Position numbers and translations under genes: made by a program. From positions 1 to 64,000 of the forward strand of contig CAWEPG010000008.1 of the NCBI GenBank assembly GCA_963810905.1: 64,000 nucleotides of DNA, given 5' to 3'. This DNA is from CAWBAT01 sp963810905 (GTDB lineage: Bacteria; Acidobacteriota; Terriglobia; Versatilivoradales; Versatilivoraceae). The notes below the pieces were generated by a model that was given only the letters and a program-made list of their open reading frames with translations, searched no databases and was not told the origin of the DNA. Positions 20,401 to 29,240 of this stretch are shown here, in pieces; positions within the stretch are counted from its first letter, which is position 1, and each line of letters begins with the position of its first letter.

Positions 20401-20555
20401 ATTGGCTTGTCCTGCGGATCTGTGACCTCTCCCGAAATTACACCACTTGTACTCTGTCCATTTGTCGTTGAACAGAGAAGCACAGCAAAGACATAAATCC
20501 AAAATATGGCAGGGCAGCCATGCAATACTAACCGCCCAGAAGTCTTTTTCATCAT
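17412..20555 (-). CDS. TonB-dependent receptor with carboxypeptidase-like N-terminal domain
   Basis: A 1047-residue outer-membrane protein. Signal peptide about 1-34 (FWIYVFAVLLCSTTNGQS); CarboxypepD_reg-like beta-sandwich about 36-120 (GEVTDPQDKPIVGARVIVKN); plug about 145-265 (LPLNGRDIAQLILLQPG, FILDGTTINDALNN, EYGRAAGGVFLAVTKSGTN); then a large barrel ending RIFATVGDSREIQFGVKFIF, with the expected C-terminal Phe. This Oar-like architecture is heavily expanded in Acidobacteriota. It would import a large or scarce ligand using TonB energy. It is transcribed just before the DASS permease. Its ligand is unknown; import of the NRPS product or an anionic chelate is speculation. Confidence 0.9.
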   Translation of the reverse strand: MMKKTSGRLVLHGCPAIFWIYVFAVLLCSTTNGQSTSGVISGEVTDPQDKPIVGARVIVKNVDTGQQRQFFTDSHGKYRANGLPVGHYEATVEREGFSTEVRQGIALTVVEAVVLNFKLKVQPIAEEISVVDEGNNVATGTPTISGLVDSNTIRNLPLNGRDIAQLILLQPGVVNSRSSVQSADTGRGTRFSVVGARPNQNLFILDGTTINDALNNTPGSAQGLLVGVETIQEFRVLTTNFGAEYGRAAGGVFLAVTKSGTNQLHGSIFEFLRNDIFDARNFFDQEKPAFNRNQFGFTLGGPLKKNRTFWFGSYEGLRENKGVTGVTLVPDDNARAGSLPGQANIPVDPRSLPIMDLFPHANGRNFGDGTAEFIGTTARISNGDFFTIKVDHLLSSSDSISVRYLFDDSDQTLPRNFPEFPNFAVNRKQILTIEERKVFSSSAVNEARFGFNRSTPAELVPATSRSLQLIAGQDLGEIGVTGLTAIGTDRSNPKSFFLNNFQGADNLFLTRGRHNLKLGASYDRFQTNGASESRSRGQLRFRSLADLLRFKVQDLQGATLDSDFVRGFRQSLVGAFLQYELKVNPRLTLNGGLRYEYVSTPSEVNGKIANLRDVLNQNVTIGDPFFQPSHNSFAPRVGFALDVFGDGKTIMRSGFGMFYDEPLFHIFRSPAFRSLPYVNRGTLKKVTSLPVDASLFKGVDQATEAIQYNLVPSYTMQYNLSIQRQISNMVLSLSYLGSRGVNLIGGTDTNIAIPQILPDGREFFPEGSGRRNPNFAQVRTILQGFDSDYNAMTAGIQWRYARNLQFQISYTYGKSIDDASGTSRMDYSNGQARAFDPYDRSLNRARSDFDIRNTFVANATYDLPIGGKLKGIAGQMVRGWQLNAIVFVSSGVPFSPLVDGDPDRDATDENVARPNLLPGVNLIPAGGSTPDLWFNPNAIAPPVVGFRGTAGRNIINGPNYRTSDLGIVKSFQLGETRTLQFRAEVFNFFNRANFDLPSNSEDGELIYNYLPGASQTPASFIQAPSVGRIFATVGDSREIQFGVKFIF

Positions 20556-21437
20556 CCTTCCCCGTTAAAGCCCAGCTGCACTCAAGTCCTCGTCAAATGA
20601 TAGATATACCCGTGCAGCTCAAGTGCCAAAACCCAAATCCAGACAAATCAATTGATTAACTTTCAGCAAGGAAAATTGTTTCCACTTTGTGGCATACACT
20701 TCTCGAAAGGAGAACAAATATTGCTTTTAGTCTTTTCAACTGGCTTCATGGATGGGGGGAATCTTTTCAGGGGGTCTTCATCCAAGTCTCGGGTTGAGCG
20801 ACAAGCCCGCAGATGATTGCAATCGCTGCTATCCGTGATGATTCACTTAAAACTCGTAGCGGGTTGGGCTGCAGCTGGTGTAGCCTAACGCGATAACAAG
20901 ATAGGCTACGTCGTGGAAAGTAAACCATCAAAACAGAAGAAAAGAGGTGCTAGACATCATGCTCACGAATTCTAAACGTGGCGTATTGCCAAGTAATACG
21001 TATCATTACAGAAGGCACGAGGCAAGCCGTTTTTCGCGGATTAGAGTAAGTTGGTAACACTCGATAAGAAGGCGTGACAATTGGTATTCCAAGGGTAGTT
21101 ACGTCACAATTCATCTCACAAGAAGTGCAGGGTGGGGTGGCGGAAACGATTTTATAGAAAAGGCGTATCACTGAATTCGAAATCTGACTTTAAATTTACT
21201 AACAGATATAGATCTCCTAATGGTAAAGCAGAATTGCGACTGAAAGAGTGAGTGAACTCCAAAGATCTGTAGGTGGACTTATCCAATCGTATATGTTTAG
21301 CTCCAGCCTTGGTCTGATCCTCGAGATGGCCGATAAGACCGAAACTGGCTAATGGACGAGATATTCGGCAGGAACAGGAGATGCTGGGAGTTCCTGCTCT
21401 TCTCTTCCAAAATCCCACCGAAATGCAATCGTCAATT
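20556..21437. other. Long divergent intergenic region
   Basis: About 880 bases between the minus-strand receptor and the plus-strand propeller gene. Frames here are short or antisense to the propeller gene and look non-coding. It must hold both promoters. The one distinct structure is the hairpin at 20880-20909. Confidence 0.5.
20880..20909. repeat. GTAGCCTA hairpin repeat, copy 1
   Basis: Perfect 8-base inverted repeat GTAGCCTA / TAGGCTAC around a 14-base loop. The same arms recur at 58662-58690 with a different loop, and a related GTAGCC palindrome occurs at 51608-51640. Likely a dispersed intergenic repeat rather than a terminator, as there is no T tract. Confidence 0.5.
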
Positions 21438-22904
21438 ATGAAAGATCTCGTGATCTCTATTGTTTTCCTGAGCTTAGTTGCGATTCTTGGTGTTAATGCA
21501 AACCCAGTAGATTGGAGCCAATTTCGCGGCCCTAACGGCTCTGGGTTGGCGGAAAAGTGTGGCGAACTTCCAATCGAATTTGGGCCTGTGAAAAACATGA
21601 TCTGGAAAACAAAAATACCTTTAGGATATTCTTCTCCCGTTCTTACTGAGAAACAAATATTCATTACGGCATATGAGGAATACAACTTTTCTGCTTTGGG
21701 CATCACTATTTACAAACAACAAAAACTATATGTATTAGCTCTCGATCGTTGGACAGGGAGGATCCTCTGGAGGCAGGAGGTGCCCGCGAACCGTAGAGAA
21801 AATCTGCGAAATGTCAATAGTCCTGCGTCTCCAAGCCCAGTGACAGACGGACAAAACGTCTATGCTTTTTTCACGGATTTTGGTTTGATTGCCTTTACCT
21901 CAGGGGGAAAGGAACTCTGGCGTCTTCCGTTGGGACCATTCAATAATTTCTATGGCTTGGGGGCCTCCCCTATTCTCTTGGAGGACAAGCTTTTGATGAA
22001 TTGCGATCAAGATACTGGTTCGTTTCTGGTTGCAGTTGACAAATTGAGTGGGAGGGTGAGATGGCGAGTCGATCGGTCGGAATTCAGCCGAGGATTTGCG
22101 ACTCCCATCGTTTACAGACCACCCGTGGGGACTACCCAAATTCTTGTCTCGGGGTCTTTTCAGCTGACGTCTTATTCGGCGGAAACGGGCAAGAAACTGT
22201 GGTGGCTCGGCGGCTTGAGCTGGGAAATGAAGTCAACTCCCGTGATGAGTCGCGAAATGATTTTCGTCAGTGGGAGAGCTCATGGGTCCGATGAAGGAAA
22301 ACAGGAGATCATTCCTTCTTTCGAAGAAGTATTGAAGCGTGAAGATGTCAACCGGGATTCGAAGTTATCTCTAGAGGAAATCTCGGACGATCGGATCCGA
22401 AAAGAGTGGGATTTTATAGATCTTGACCGCGATGGTTTCATCAGCGGGAGAGATTGGCACTTTTACCAGCTCAGGAGTTCAGCAACCAATTCGGTCACAG
22501 CCTTTCGGTTGGGAAGTGAAGGCGACGAAACCCAACGCTGCCTGGTCTGGCGTTACTCAAAAACTGTGCCCCGCGTTCCCTCTCCCTTGCTTTACAAAAA
22601 CATCATTTATCTGATGAAGGAAGGAGGAATATTAACGGCATTGGATGCAGGTAATGGAGTGGTTCTCAAGCAAGCAAGACTTGAACAGGCGCCAGGTAAT
22701 TATTATGCTTCACCGGTCGAGGCAGATGATAAGATTTATACCGTGAGCAACGAGGGTAAGGTGAGTGTGATCAGACCCGGGAAGAATTGGGACGTAATTG
22801 CGACCAATGACTTAGGCGATGAATGTTATGCCACTCCAGCCATTGCCGACGGGAGACTCTACATCCGAACAAAAGGTGAACTTTATTGTTTCGGGAAAAA
22901 ATAA
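21438..22904 (+). CDS. Exported PQQ-type beta-propeller protein with EF-hand insertion
   Basis: About 488 residues from ATG 21438, chosen because it puts a clean signal peptide (MKDLVISIVFLSLVAILGVNA) at the N-terminus; an upstream in-frame ATG at 21381 would add 19 unlikely residues. The mature start VDWSQFRGPNGSG is the classic beginning of PQQ-like propeller (outer membrane assembly-like) repeat proteins, and blades such as LALDRWTGRILWRQEV and VDKLSGRVRWRV follow. Between blades, near residues 305-350, sit two EF-hand loops (DVNRDSKLSLEEI, DLDRDGFISGRDW), so calcium binding is likely. No catalytic PQQ residues are evident. Probably a periplasmic binding or scaffold protein. Confidence 0.82.
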   Translation: MKDLVISIVFLSLVAILGVNANPVDWSQFRGPNGSGLAEKCGELPIEFGPVKNMIWKTKIPLGYSSPVLTEKQIFITAYEEYNFSALGITIYKQQKLYVLALDRWTGRILWRQEVPANRRENLRNVNSPASPSPVTDGQNVYAFFTDFGLIAFTSGGKELWRLPLGPFNNFYGLGASPILLEDKLLMNCDQDTGSFLVAVDKLSGRVRWRVDRSEFSRGFATPIVYRPPVGTTQILVSGSFQLTSYSAETGKKLWWLGGLSWEMKSTPVMSREMIFVSGRAHGSDEGKQEIIPSFEEVLKREDVNRDSKLSLEEISDDRIRKEWDFIDLDRDGFISGRDWHFYQLRSSATNSVTAFRLGSEGDETQRCLVWRYSKTVPRVPSPLLYKNIIYLMKEGGILTALDAGNGVVLKQARLEQAPGNYYASPVEADDKIYTVSNEGKVSVIRPGKNWDVIATNDLGDECYATPAIADGRLYIRTKGELYCFGKK

Positions 22905-23166
22905 GAAACCTATTGATTCTGCGAAATCGTAACCTGGTGTTAGCCCGACGGGCCGACAAGCCAGGTCACACTCCAACCTGAGTTTCCCAGCGTCCTCTCA
23001 AAAATGAAGTGGCGGAGTTCGCCATTGCCGGAAGCAGTCCAGGCGGACTCCCCTGATAATTCCTAGAGGCTGAATTGAGGGGGTTTGGCAGGGGTTATGT
23101 CACAATCCATGTCACAAACCCAGTTTTTGAAGGTTCTTCTTTCTACGAATCTATTGAAAAGTTTGT

Positions 23167-23206
<40 letters not shown>

Positions 23207-23292
23207 AGATCCACAAAGAGATTGACACTATTGGATTTACATGTTTTGCGAGTGCAAAAGTGCGAAATTTACCGCAAAAGATCTGCACTTCC

Positions 23293-23311
23293 GCACCCCA
23301 GGCGCACCCAA
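23293..23311 (+). repeat. 19-base end repeat, right copy
   Basis: GCACCCCAGGCGCACCCAA, one mismatch from 8946-8964 and in the same orientation. It lies 59 bases from the 3' end of tRNA-Thr, just inside the presumed right end of the NRPS interval. Confidence 0.5.
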
Positions 23312-23369
23312 TACGAAAAATAACTTAATAAATAACTTTAAGTATCGTCTGTAAACTATTGAAAATAAA

Positions 23370-23445
23370 TGGAGCCGACGACCGGACTTGAACCGGTGAC
23401 CTGCCGATTACGAATCGGCTGCTCTACCAACTGAGCTACGTCGGC
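23370..23445 (-). tRNA. tRNA-Thr (anticodon CGT), intact
   Basis: Minus-strand cloverleaf: acceptor GCCGACG/CGTCGGC, D arm GCTC-AGTTGGTA-GAGC, anticodon arm GCCGA-TTCGTAA-TCGGC with anticodon CGT, T arm ACCGG-TTCAAGT-CCGGT, discriminator T and an encoded CCA at 23370-23372. All stems pair. Its 3' end is the attachment site reused by at least two elements; integration kept the gene whole on this side, as is usual. Confidence 0.95.
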
Positions 23446-23483
23446 TAGGACCGCACGACAGAAAAGCGCGAATTTCAATTATT

Positions 23484-23525
23484 CAAAAAAAAGTGCTCAT
23501 CCGTTTCAAGGAGATGAGCACTTTT
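23484..23525 (-). terminator. Rho-independent terminator of the nuo operon
   Basis: Perfect 12-base stem (AAAAGTGCTCAT with ATGAGCACTTTT) around a 13-base loop. On the minus strand the stem is followed by a run of eight T. It lies between the nuoN stop and the tRNA-Thr gene, so it ends the complex I transcript and insulates the tRNA. Confidence 0.85.
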
Positions 23526-23734
23526 GGAGAGAGGACGATCAGAAACATACAATTCAATCGTCGGACCAAAGATACTATAGGAAATCGGCCTTGGGATTGT
23601 CAAGGATAACTCATCGCAAACTCAATGAGATGTACTTTAGTTTCGGTTTGAAATGCCAGTCTTCTTCAGTAGGCGGAATGAATGCCAGGGTGTCCTACCG
23701 GCCGAACCTCGACCGTCAAAGCCAGAGAGTGAGT

Positions 23735-25184
23735 TCAGCGGAGATTCAGGATAGAATTCCTGGCCAGGTTGATGATCCTTTCAGGAAAGATCCCTAAGAA
23801 CAACACCCCAGCGACGGAGATTAGTAGGACAGATTTTAGGGTTGGTGAAACCTGAATCAAAGGGGCATTCTGAGCGGGCTCTTTCATGTACATGCTGACG
23901 ATGACGCGAAGATAGTAGTAAACAGAAATCGCGCTATTGAGGACACCAATGATTGTAAGGCAGATAAGATTTGACCCCAAGGCTGCGCGAAAGATGAAAA
24001 ACTTTCCGGTAAAACCAGCGGTTAGGGGAATTCCGGCCAGCGACAAAAGAAAGATCGACATGCTGGCGGCTAGAATACGGATGCGAGGTCCCGATTCCTG
24101 CAAAGTCTTCGATACTGACACGTTTGTCGCCCTCACCGCTAACGACCGTGACCATGGCAAACGCCCCGATGTTCATCAGCGCATACGCCAACAGATAAAA
24201 TAGAGCCGCCGCTTCTCCTTCCTGACTGCCCGAAACAAAAGCCACCAGGATATAACCCGCATGGGCAATGGAAGAGTACGCCAGCATCCGTTTAATGTTG
24301 CTCTGGACAATCGCGGCAAAATTCCCAACGCACATCGTCAACACGGCAGAAATCCAGGCTGCAAGCAGCCATTTGTGGGCAAGGGCAGGGAAGGCCTCGA
24401 AAAAAACACGGAATAGCATCGCAAACCCGGCCGCTTTGGGACCCACCGACATAAAGCCAGAGATCGGTGTTGGCGCTCCTTCATACACGTCCGGGGTCCA
24501 GATGTGAAAGGGAGCAATCGCGATCTTGAAGCCGAATCCAACCAACATCAAGGCTGCGGCGAGGTATACCACGGGCGCGGCCACATTCCCGCGGGCAATT
24601 TCTCGCCCGATGAGTTCCAGGTTGGTCGTTCGGGTTACGCCGTAAACCAAGGCAATTCCATATAGCAGAAACGCCGAGGAAAAAGATCCCAGCAGAAAAT
24701 ACTTCAAAGCGGATTCATTCGATTTTAAATCGGTCCGCATGACCCCGAGCAAGATATACGTCGAAATCGAAAGAGTTTCCAATCCAAGGAAAATCATAAT
24801 GAGTTCATTGGATGTCGCCATGAGATTCATTCCGACAATGGCAAAAAGAATCAGGGCATGGTACTCGCCGGTCACCAAATGTTCTCTTTTAAGGTAGCTC
24901 ATCGAAGAGAGAATGGTCAGTGCTCCAATGATTAAGAACGTGAAACGGAAGAAGAGGCCAAAGTCGTCGACGGTTGTCATCCCGAAGATGTAGCTGCCCT
25001 CTTCGTTGACCAGGAAAAGCGTGGCTAGGGCGGTGACGAGTATCCCAACCAGGGCAATGATGCCAGTCCTAGATCGATGCGCTTTCGACAAGAAGGTGTC
25101 GAGGAGGATCACCACCATGCCAAAAACGGATAGGACGATTTCAGGAAGGATATGCTGAATTTCAAAAAGTGAACTATCTTGCAT
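23735..25184 (-). pseudogene. nuoN: NADH-quinone oxidoreductase subunit N, frameshifted
   Basis: Membrane proton-pumping subunit of complex I. From 25184 the frame encodes a normal NuoN up to EDFAGIGTSHP (about 24080), including the conserved MLAYSSIAHAGY segment. The rest (ILAASMSIFLLSLAGIPLTAGFTGKF to the stop at 23735) is in the frame one base further on; removing one base at CCG-T-ATT near 24078 restores a protein of normal length, about 483 residues. Both halves are well conserved, so the shift looks recent or artefactual. It follows nuoM by 32 bases and is the last gene before the terminator. Confidence 0.9.
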
Positions 25185-25216
25185 GAATGAGTCCGACCTG
25201 CTCCGAAGTAAATCTC

Positions 25217-26725
25217 TTACTTATGCACTAAAAGGGACTGAGTCTGAAAGGGCTGCAGGATTAAGTTGACAGAGTAATCCATAGTCCTCAAGAAGGAACC
25301 GGAACCAATGCCGATCCAGAAAATCATCACAATGATCGGCACCAGAATAAATTTTTCTCGAACGCCGAGATCGACCAGCAAGCGGTTCTTAGGATTAGTA
25401 AGCTCACCGAAAACGACTCGCTGATACATCCATAGCATATACACCGCGGACAGAATAATACCGGTCGCGGCAAAGGCTGCGAAGGTGAAGTTGGCCTTGA
25501 AAGATCCCAGCAACACCAAAAATTCTCCGACGAACCCATTCATCATCGGCAGACCGATGGATGAGAGCGTGACGAGCATGAAAAAGGTAGAGAAAACGGG
25601 TAGTGAGGTCGCCAAACCGCCAAAGTCGCTGATCTGACGGGTATGGCGACGGTCATAAATCATCCCGACCAAAAGAAAAAGCCCGCCGGTCGAGATCCCG
25701 TGGTTTACCATCTGAATCATGGCGCCTTCTAGTCCCTGTATGTTTAACGAGAAGATCCCCAACACGACAAAACCCAAGTGACTCACCGAAGAGTATGCCA
25801 CGAGTTTCTTAACGTCTGGCTGAACCATGGCGACCAGGGCGCCATAAATAATTCCAATAATGGCCAAGACCGATATGTATGGGGCAAACGTCACCGTCGA
25901 TTCAGGAAACAAAGGAAGACAGAAACGAACAATCCCGTAAGTCCCCATTTTCAACAGGACACCAGCCAGAATGACAGACCCGGCCGTCGGCGCTTCAACG
26001 TGCGCATCGGGCAGCCAGGTATGAAAGGGAAACAGAGGAACCTTGATCGCAAACGCAATGAAAAAAGCCAGGAAAAGCCAGTGTTGCTGTGGTGGCTTTA
26101 GAATGATTTGTCCGTTTTGAATGTTTCTGAGGATCTCGAGAAAATCAAAAGTCGTCGCTCCGTTCATCAGATAGAGGCTGATGATAGCCACCAGCATAAG
26201 AACAGAACCCACCATGGTATACAGAAAGAATTTGATGGCAGCGTAAATTCTGCGCTCGCCGCCCCAAACCCCGATCAAAAAGTACATGGGAACCAGCATG
26301 ATTTCCCAAAACACGTAGAATAGGAAGAAATCCAGCGCGACGAAGGTGCCGATCATTCCTGTTTCCAGCACTAGCATCAAAATGAAGAATTCTTTTACTT
26401 TTGATTGAATGGACTGCCATGAGCACAGGATGGCTAGCGGAGTCAAAAATGTGGTCAGCAAAATGAGCAGCAGGCTGATGCCATCAATCCCGACATGATA
26501 GTGGATTCCAAAACTTTGGATCCAAGGAACGGCCAGCTCAAACTGCATTTTCGAGGTCGATCGATCGAATTGAAGAACCAGGATCAAGGAAAAAAGAAAG
26601 GTCAGAGCCGAGAACGCGAGCGCCACGTTTCGAATTGCCCTTCTCATCTCCTTCGGAGTCAGGAGGAGAAATAATACTCCCAGGATGGGGAAGAAAGTGA
26701 TGACGGTAAGCAAGACCTGTTGCAA
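25217..26725 (-). CDS. nuoM: NADH-quinone oxidoreductase subunit M
   Basis: A 502-residue antiporter-like proton-pumping subunit of complex I in the inner membrane. Typical segments: HYHVGIDGISLLLILLTTFLTPL, the LVLETGMIGTFVALDFFLFYVFWEIMLVPMYFLIGVWGG stretch containing the functional Glu of TM5, PLFPFHTWLPDAHVEAPTAGSV, and KKLVAYSSVSHLGFV with the broken-helix Lys. About 14 membrane segments and full family length. It lies between nuoL and nuoN, the standard L-M-N order, with a 33-base spacer after nuoL. Confidence 0.96.
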   Translation of the reverse strand: MQQVLLTVITFFPILGVLFLLLTPKEMRRAIRNVALAFSALTFLFSLILVLQFDRSTSKMQFELAVPWIQSFGIHYHVGIDGISLLLILLTTFLTPLAILCSWQSIQSKVKEFFILMLVLETGMIGTFVALDFFLFYVFWEIMLVPMYFLIGVWGGERRIYAAIKFFLYTMVGSVLMLVAIISLYLMNGATTFDFLEILRNIQNGQIILKPPQQHWLFLAFFIAFAIKVPLFPFHTWLPDAHVEAPTAGSVILAGVLLKMGTYGIVRFCLPLFPESTVTFAPYISVLAIIGIIYGALVAMVQPDVKKLVAYSSVSHLGFVVLGIFSLNIQGLEGAMIQMVNHGISTGGLFLLVGMIYDRRHTRQISDFGGLATSLPVFSTFFMLVTLSSIGLPMMNGFVGEFLVLLGSFKANFTFAAFAATGIILSAVYMLWMYQRVVFGELTNPKNRLLVDLGVREKFILVPIIVMIFWIGIGSGSFLRTMDYSVNLILQPFQTQSLLVHK

Positions 26726-26758
26726 GAAAAGGGCCCCTTGATTCTGAAAGATTCGGTG

Positions 26759-28729
26759 TTAGAAGGACAACAATGCTACCAAGAACACAGCACCCAGCAA
26801 GATCCAGCCGGCATAGGATCGGATGTACCCCGATTGGAGTTTTCTCAAGAGCGAACCGCTGCCCCGTACAAATTCGCCGGCCCCATTGACTGTTCCATCG
26901 ATGACTTTGACATCCACAAAATTCCACAACAGGTTTGTGGAAATCCAATGGATCGGGTTCACAATCAAGGCATCATAGATTTCATCAACCCAGTACTTGT
27001 TGAGCAGGGTGATATAGAGTCCGCGGTAGCGGGTCATGAGCCGTTCCGGCAACTCCGGATTCTCGACATAGAAGGCCCGGGCCAGAAGGAATCCCACGAC
27101 GGCTATTCCCAGCGCCACCCCCGTCATCCCCCACTCCATCGCCTCACTCCCATGCAACACTTCTTCCCCTAACGACGGGGCAAACACCGGCTCCATAAAC
27201 CGCTCCAAAACATGCGGTACGTCTCCCAGGTAGTGCCCGATCAACGGCGGAATCCCCAACCAGCCGGCCACAATCGACCCGATCGCCAAAATCTGTAGCG
27301 GTCCCGTCATGCTCCCCGGCGATTCGTGCACATGATGCTCCACCTCAGCCGACATCCGCGGCTTCCCATAAAACGTCAAAATCAGCATCCGAAACATGTA
27401 AAATGACGTCATCCCGGCCGCCAACACCCCTACCAGCCACAACAGCCGGTGTCCGCTCGAAAACGTCCGCCACAAAATCTCATCTTTGCTGAAAAATCCT
27501 GCCAGCGGCGGAAATCCTGCAATCGCCACCGTCCCCACCAGCATCGTCCACCAGGTCGTCCGGATCTTGTCCTTCAAGCCACCCATCTTCCGAATGTCCT
27601 GTTCGCCTCCCATCGCATGAATCACACTGCCTGCTCCCAAAAACAGCAGTGCCTTGAAAAAGGCGTGGGTCATCAAGTGAAAGATGCCCGCCCCGAAGGC
27701 TCCCACCCCGCACCCCAGAAACATGTAGCCCAATTGACTCACCGTCGAATACGCCAGCACCTTCTTGATGTCGGTTTGCACCAGCCCGATCGAGGCCGCA
27801 AAGATGGCCGTCAGCGCTCCCACCACCGCGACCAGTTCCATGGCCGTCGGAGCCAGCGCAAACAAGGCGTTGCAACGAGCCACCATATAGACTCCGGCCG
27901 TCACCATCGTTGCCGCGTGAATCAGGGCACTGACCGGGGTCGGGCCTTCCATGGCATCCGGCAGCCAGACGTAGAGCGGGATCTGGGCGGACTTGCCCAT
28001 CGCCCCGATAAACAGCAGGATGCAGATCGCTGAGAGGATACCGACTTCACCAAAGGCTTCATGGCTTTGCTGCGGAGCTTGTGCAAAGACCTGATGAAAA
28101 TCGACACTCTTAAACGTCCAAAATGTCAAAAAGATGCCCAAGATAAATCCGAAATCCCCAATGCGATTCACGATGAAAGCTTTCTTTCCAGCATCACAGG
28201 CACTTTTCTTGAGGTACCAAAACCCGATCAAGAGATAAGAGCAGAGTCCTACGCCTTCCCAACCCACGAACATCAACAAAAAGTTATTAGCCAGAACCAA
28301 GGTCAACATGGAAAACATGAACAGGTTCAGATAGGCGAAAAAGCGGTAATAACCTTCTTCATGAGCCATGTAGCCGGCAGAGTATATATGGATGAGGAAT
28401 CCAACCCCGGTGACAACTAGGACCATGACGGCCGAGAGCGGGTCAAACATGAATCCGAAATTTGCATTGAATCCCCCGGCTTGAATCCAGTGAAAATAAT
28501 TGAAATTCAAGTTGGGAACAGATTCATGAGGCGTATTTAGGAGAGTTGAAAAGGCGGTCAATGCCAGGAGGAATGAAAGCCCGGTGGTTGAACAGGCAAT
28601 GAGGCGGACCGAAGAGTTACTAAGCTTTTTTCCAAAAAAGCCGTTAAGCACAGCTCCCAAAAGGGGCAACAACGCTACGAGTAATAGTCGATCTGAGAGC
28701 GACATGAAAGACTTTCTATTAAGCTGCAA
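26759..28729 (-). CDS. nuoL: NADH-quinone oxidoreductase subunit L
   Basis: A 656-residue distal proton-pumping subunit of complex I. Recognised from FMFDPLSAVMVLVVTGVGFLIHIYSAGYM, FVGWEGVGLCSYLLIGFW, PLYVWLPDAMEGPTPVSALIHAATMVTAGVYM, KKVLAYSTVSQLGYM, and the long C-terminal arm (about 520-656) that ends in the lateral helix and last TM. The start used gives MQLNRKSFMSLSDRLLL; the internal MSLSDRLLL is an equally plausible start. The middle of the gene (about 27100-28060) is visibly richer in G+C than either end. About 200 bases separate it from nuoK. Confidence 0.95.
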   Translation of the reverse strand: MQLNRKSFMSLSDRLLLVALLPLLGAVLNGFFGKKLSNSSVRLIACSTTGLSFLLALTAFSTLLNTPHESVPNLNFNYFHWIQAGGFNANFGFMFDPLSAVMVLVVTGVGFLIHIYSAGYMAHEEGYYRFFAYLNLFMFSMLTLVLANNFLLMFVGWEGVGLCSYLLIGFWYLKKSACDAGKKAFIVNRIGDFGFILGIFLTFWTFKSVDFHQVFAQAPQQSHEAFGEVGILSAICILLFIGAMGKSAQIPLYVWLPDAMEGPTPVSALIHAATMVTAGVYMVARCNALFALAPTAMELVAVVGALTAIFAASIGLVQTDIKKVLAYSTVSQLGYMFLGCGVGAFGAGIFHLMTHAFFKALLFLGAGSVIHAMGGEQDIRKMGGLKDKIRTTWWTMLVGTVAIAGFPPLAGFFSKDEILWRTFSSGHRLLWLVGVLAAGMTSFYMFRMLILTFYGKPRMSAEVEHHVHESPGSMTGPLQILAIGSIVAGWLGIPPLIGHYLGDVPHVLERFMEPVFAPSLGEEVLHGSEAMEWGMTGVALGIAVVGFLLARAFYVENPELPERLMTRYRGLYITLLNKYWVDEIYDALIVNPIHWISTNLLWNFVDVKVIDGTVNGAGEFVRGSGSLLRKLQSGYIRSYAGWILLGAVFLVALLSF

Positions 28730-28931
28730 AAAAGAGAATGACTAGATCCTGCATTTCATCAATGTGCAAACCGACGTGGCTGCTCGGAATCAACTGCCGA
28801 TCATGCCACTTGCCTACACAGTTCTCGGTTTCGGGTATTCTTAAACCCCCAGCCTTACACCGCAATCAATCTAAAAAGGTCACCAGTATCGATAAATCAC
28901 CAGACGAATCGTCCCGATGGGACCCATTAAG

Positions 28932-29234
28932 TCACCAGTGCATCAGACGGGCGCTGTCGATGTCCAAAGATTGCCGATTGCGGAAAAGCGCGATAATGAT
29001 TCCCAAGCCTACTGCGGCTTCAGCGGCAGCGACAGCCATCACAAAAAAGACGAATACCTGACCGGCCAAATCCCCGTAAAAGCGTGCAAAAGCAACAAAG
29101 GTTAAATTCACGGCATTTAACATCAACTCAACACACATGAAAATCGTGATGATATTTCTCTTCAGGAGAAAGCCAAAGACCCCTATCGAGAAGAGAATAC
29201 CGCTGAGGACTAAATAATAGGTCAGGGAAATCAT
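28932..29234 (-). CDS. nuoK: NADH-quinone oxidoreductase subunit K
   Basis: A 100-residue, three-TM complex I subunit (MrpC-like). Shows LSGILFSIGVFGFLLKRNIITIFMCVELMLNAVNL with the conserved Glu in TM2, and AVAAAEAAVGLGIIIALFRN with the conserved Glu in TM3, both needed for proton transfer. Full length. It starts six bases past the nuoJ stop, so it is tightly coupled. About 200 bases with no gene separate it from nuoL, unusual inside a nuo operon. Confidence 0.96.
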   Translation of the reverse strand: MISLTYYLVLSGILFSIGVFGFLLKRNIITIFMCVELMLNAVNLTFVAFARFYGDLAGQVFVFFVMAVAAAEAAVGLGIIIALFRNRQSLDIDSARLMHW

Positions 29235-29240
29235 ATCAGG

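Noticed and set aside
21152..21706. Minus-strand 184-codon frame at the start of the propeller gene
   Set aside because: Overlaps the signal peptide and first blade of a well-supported gene and has no recognisable motif.
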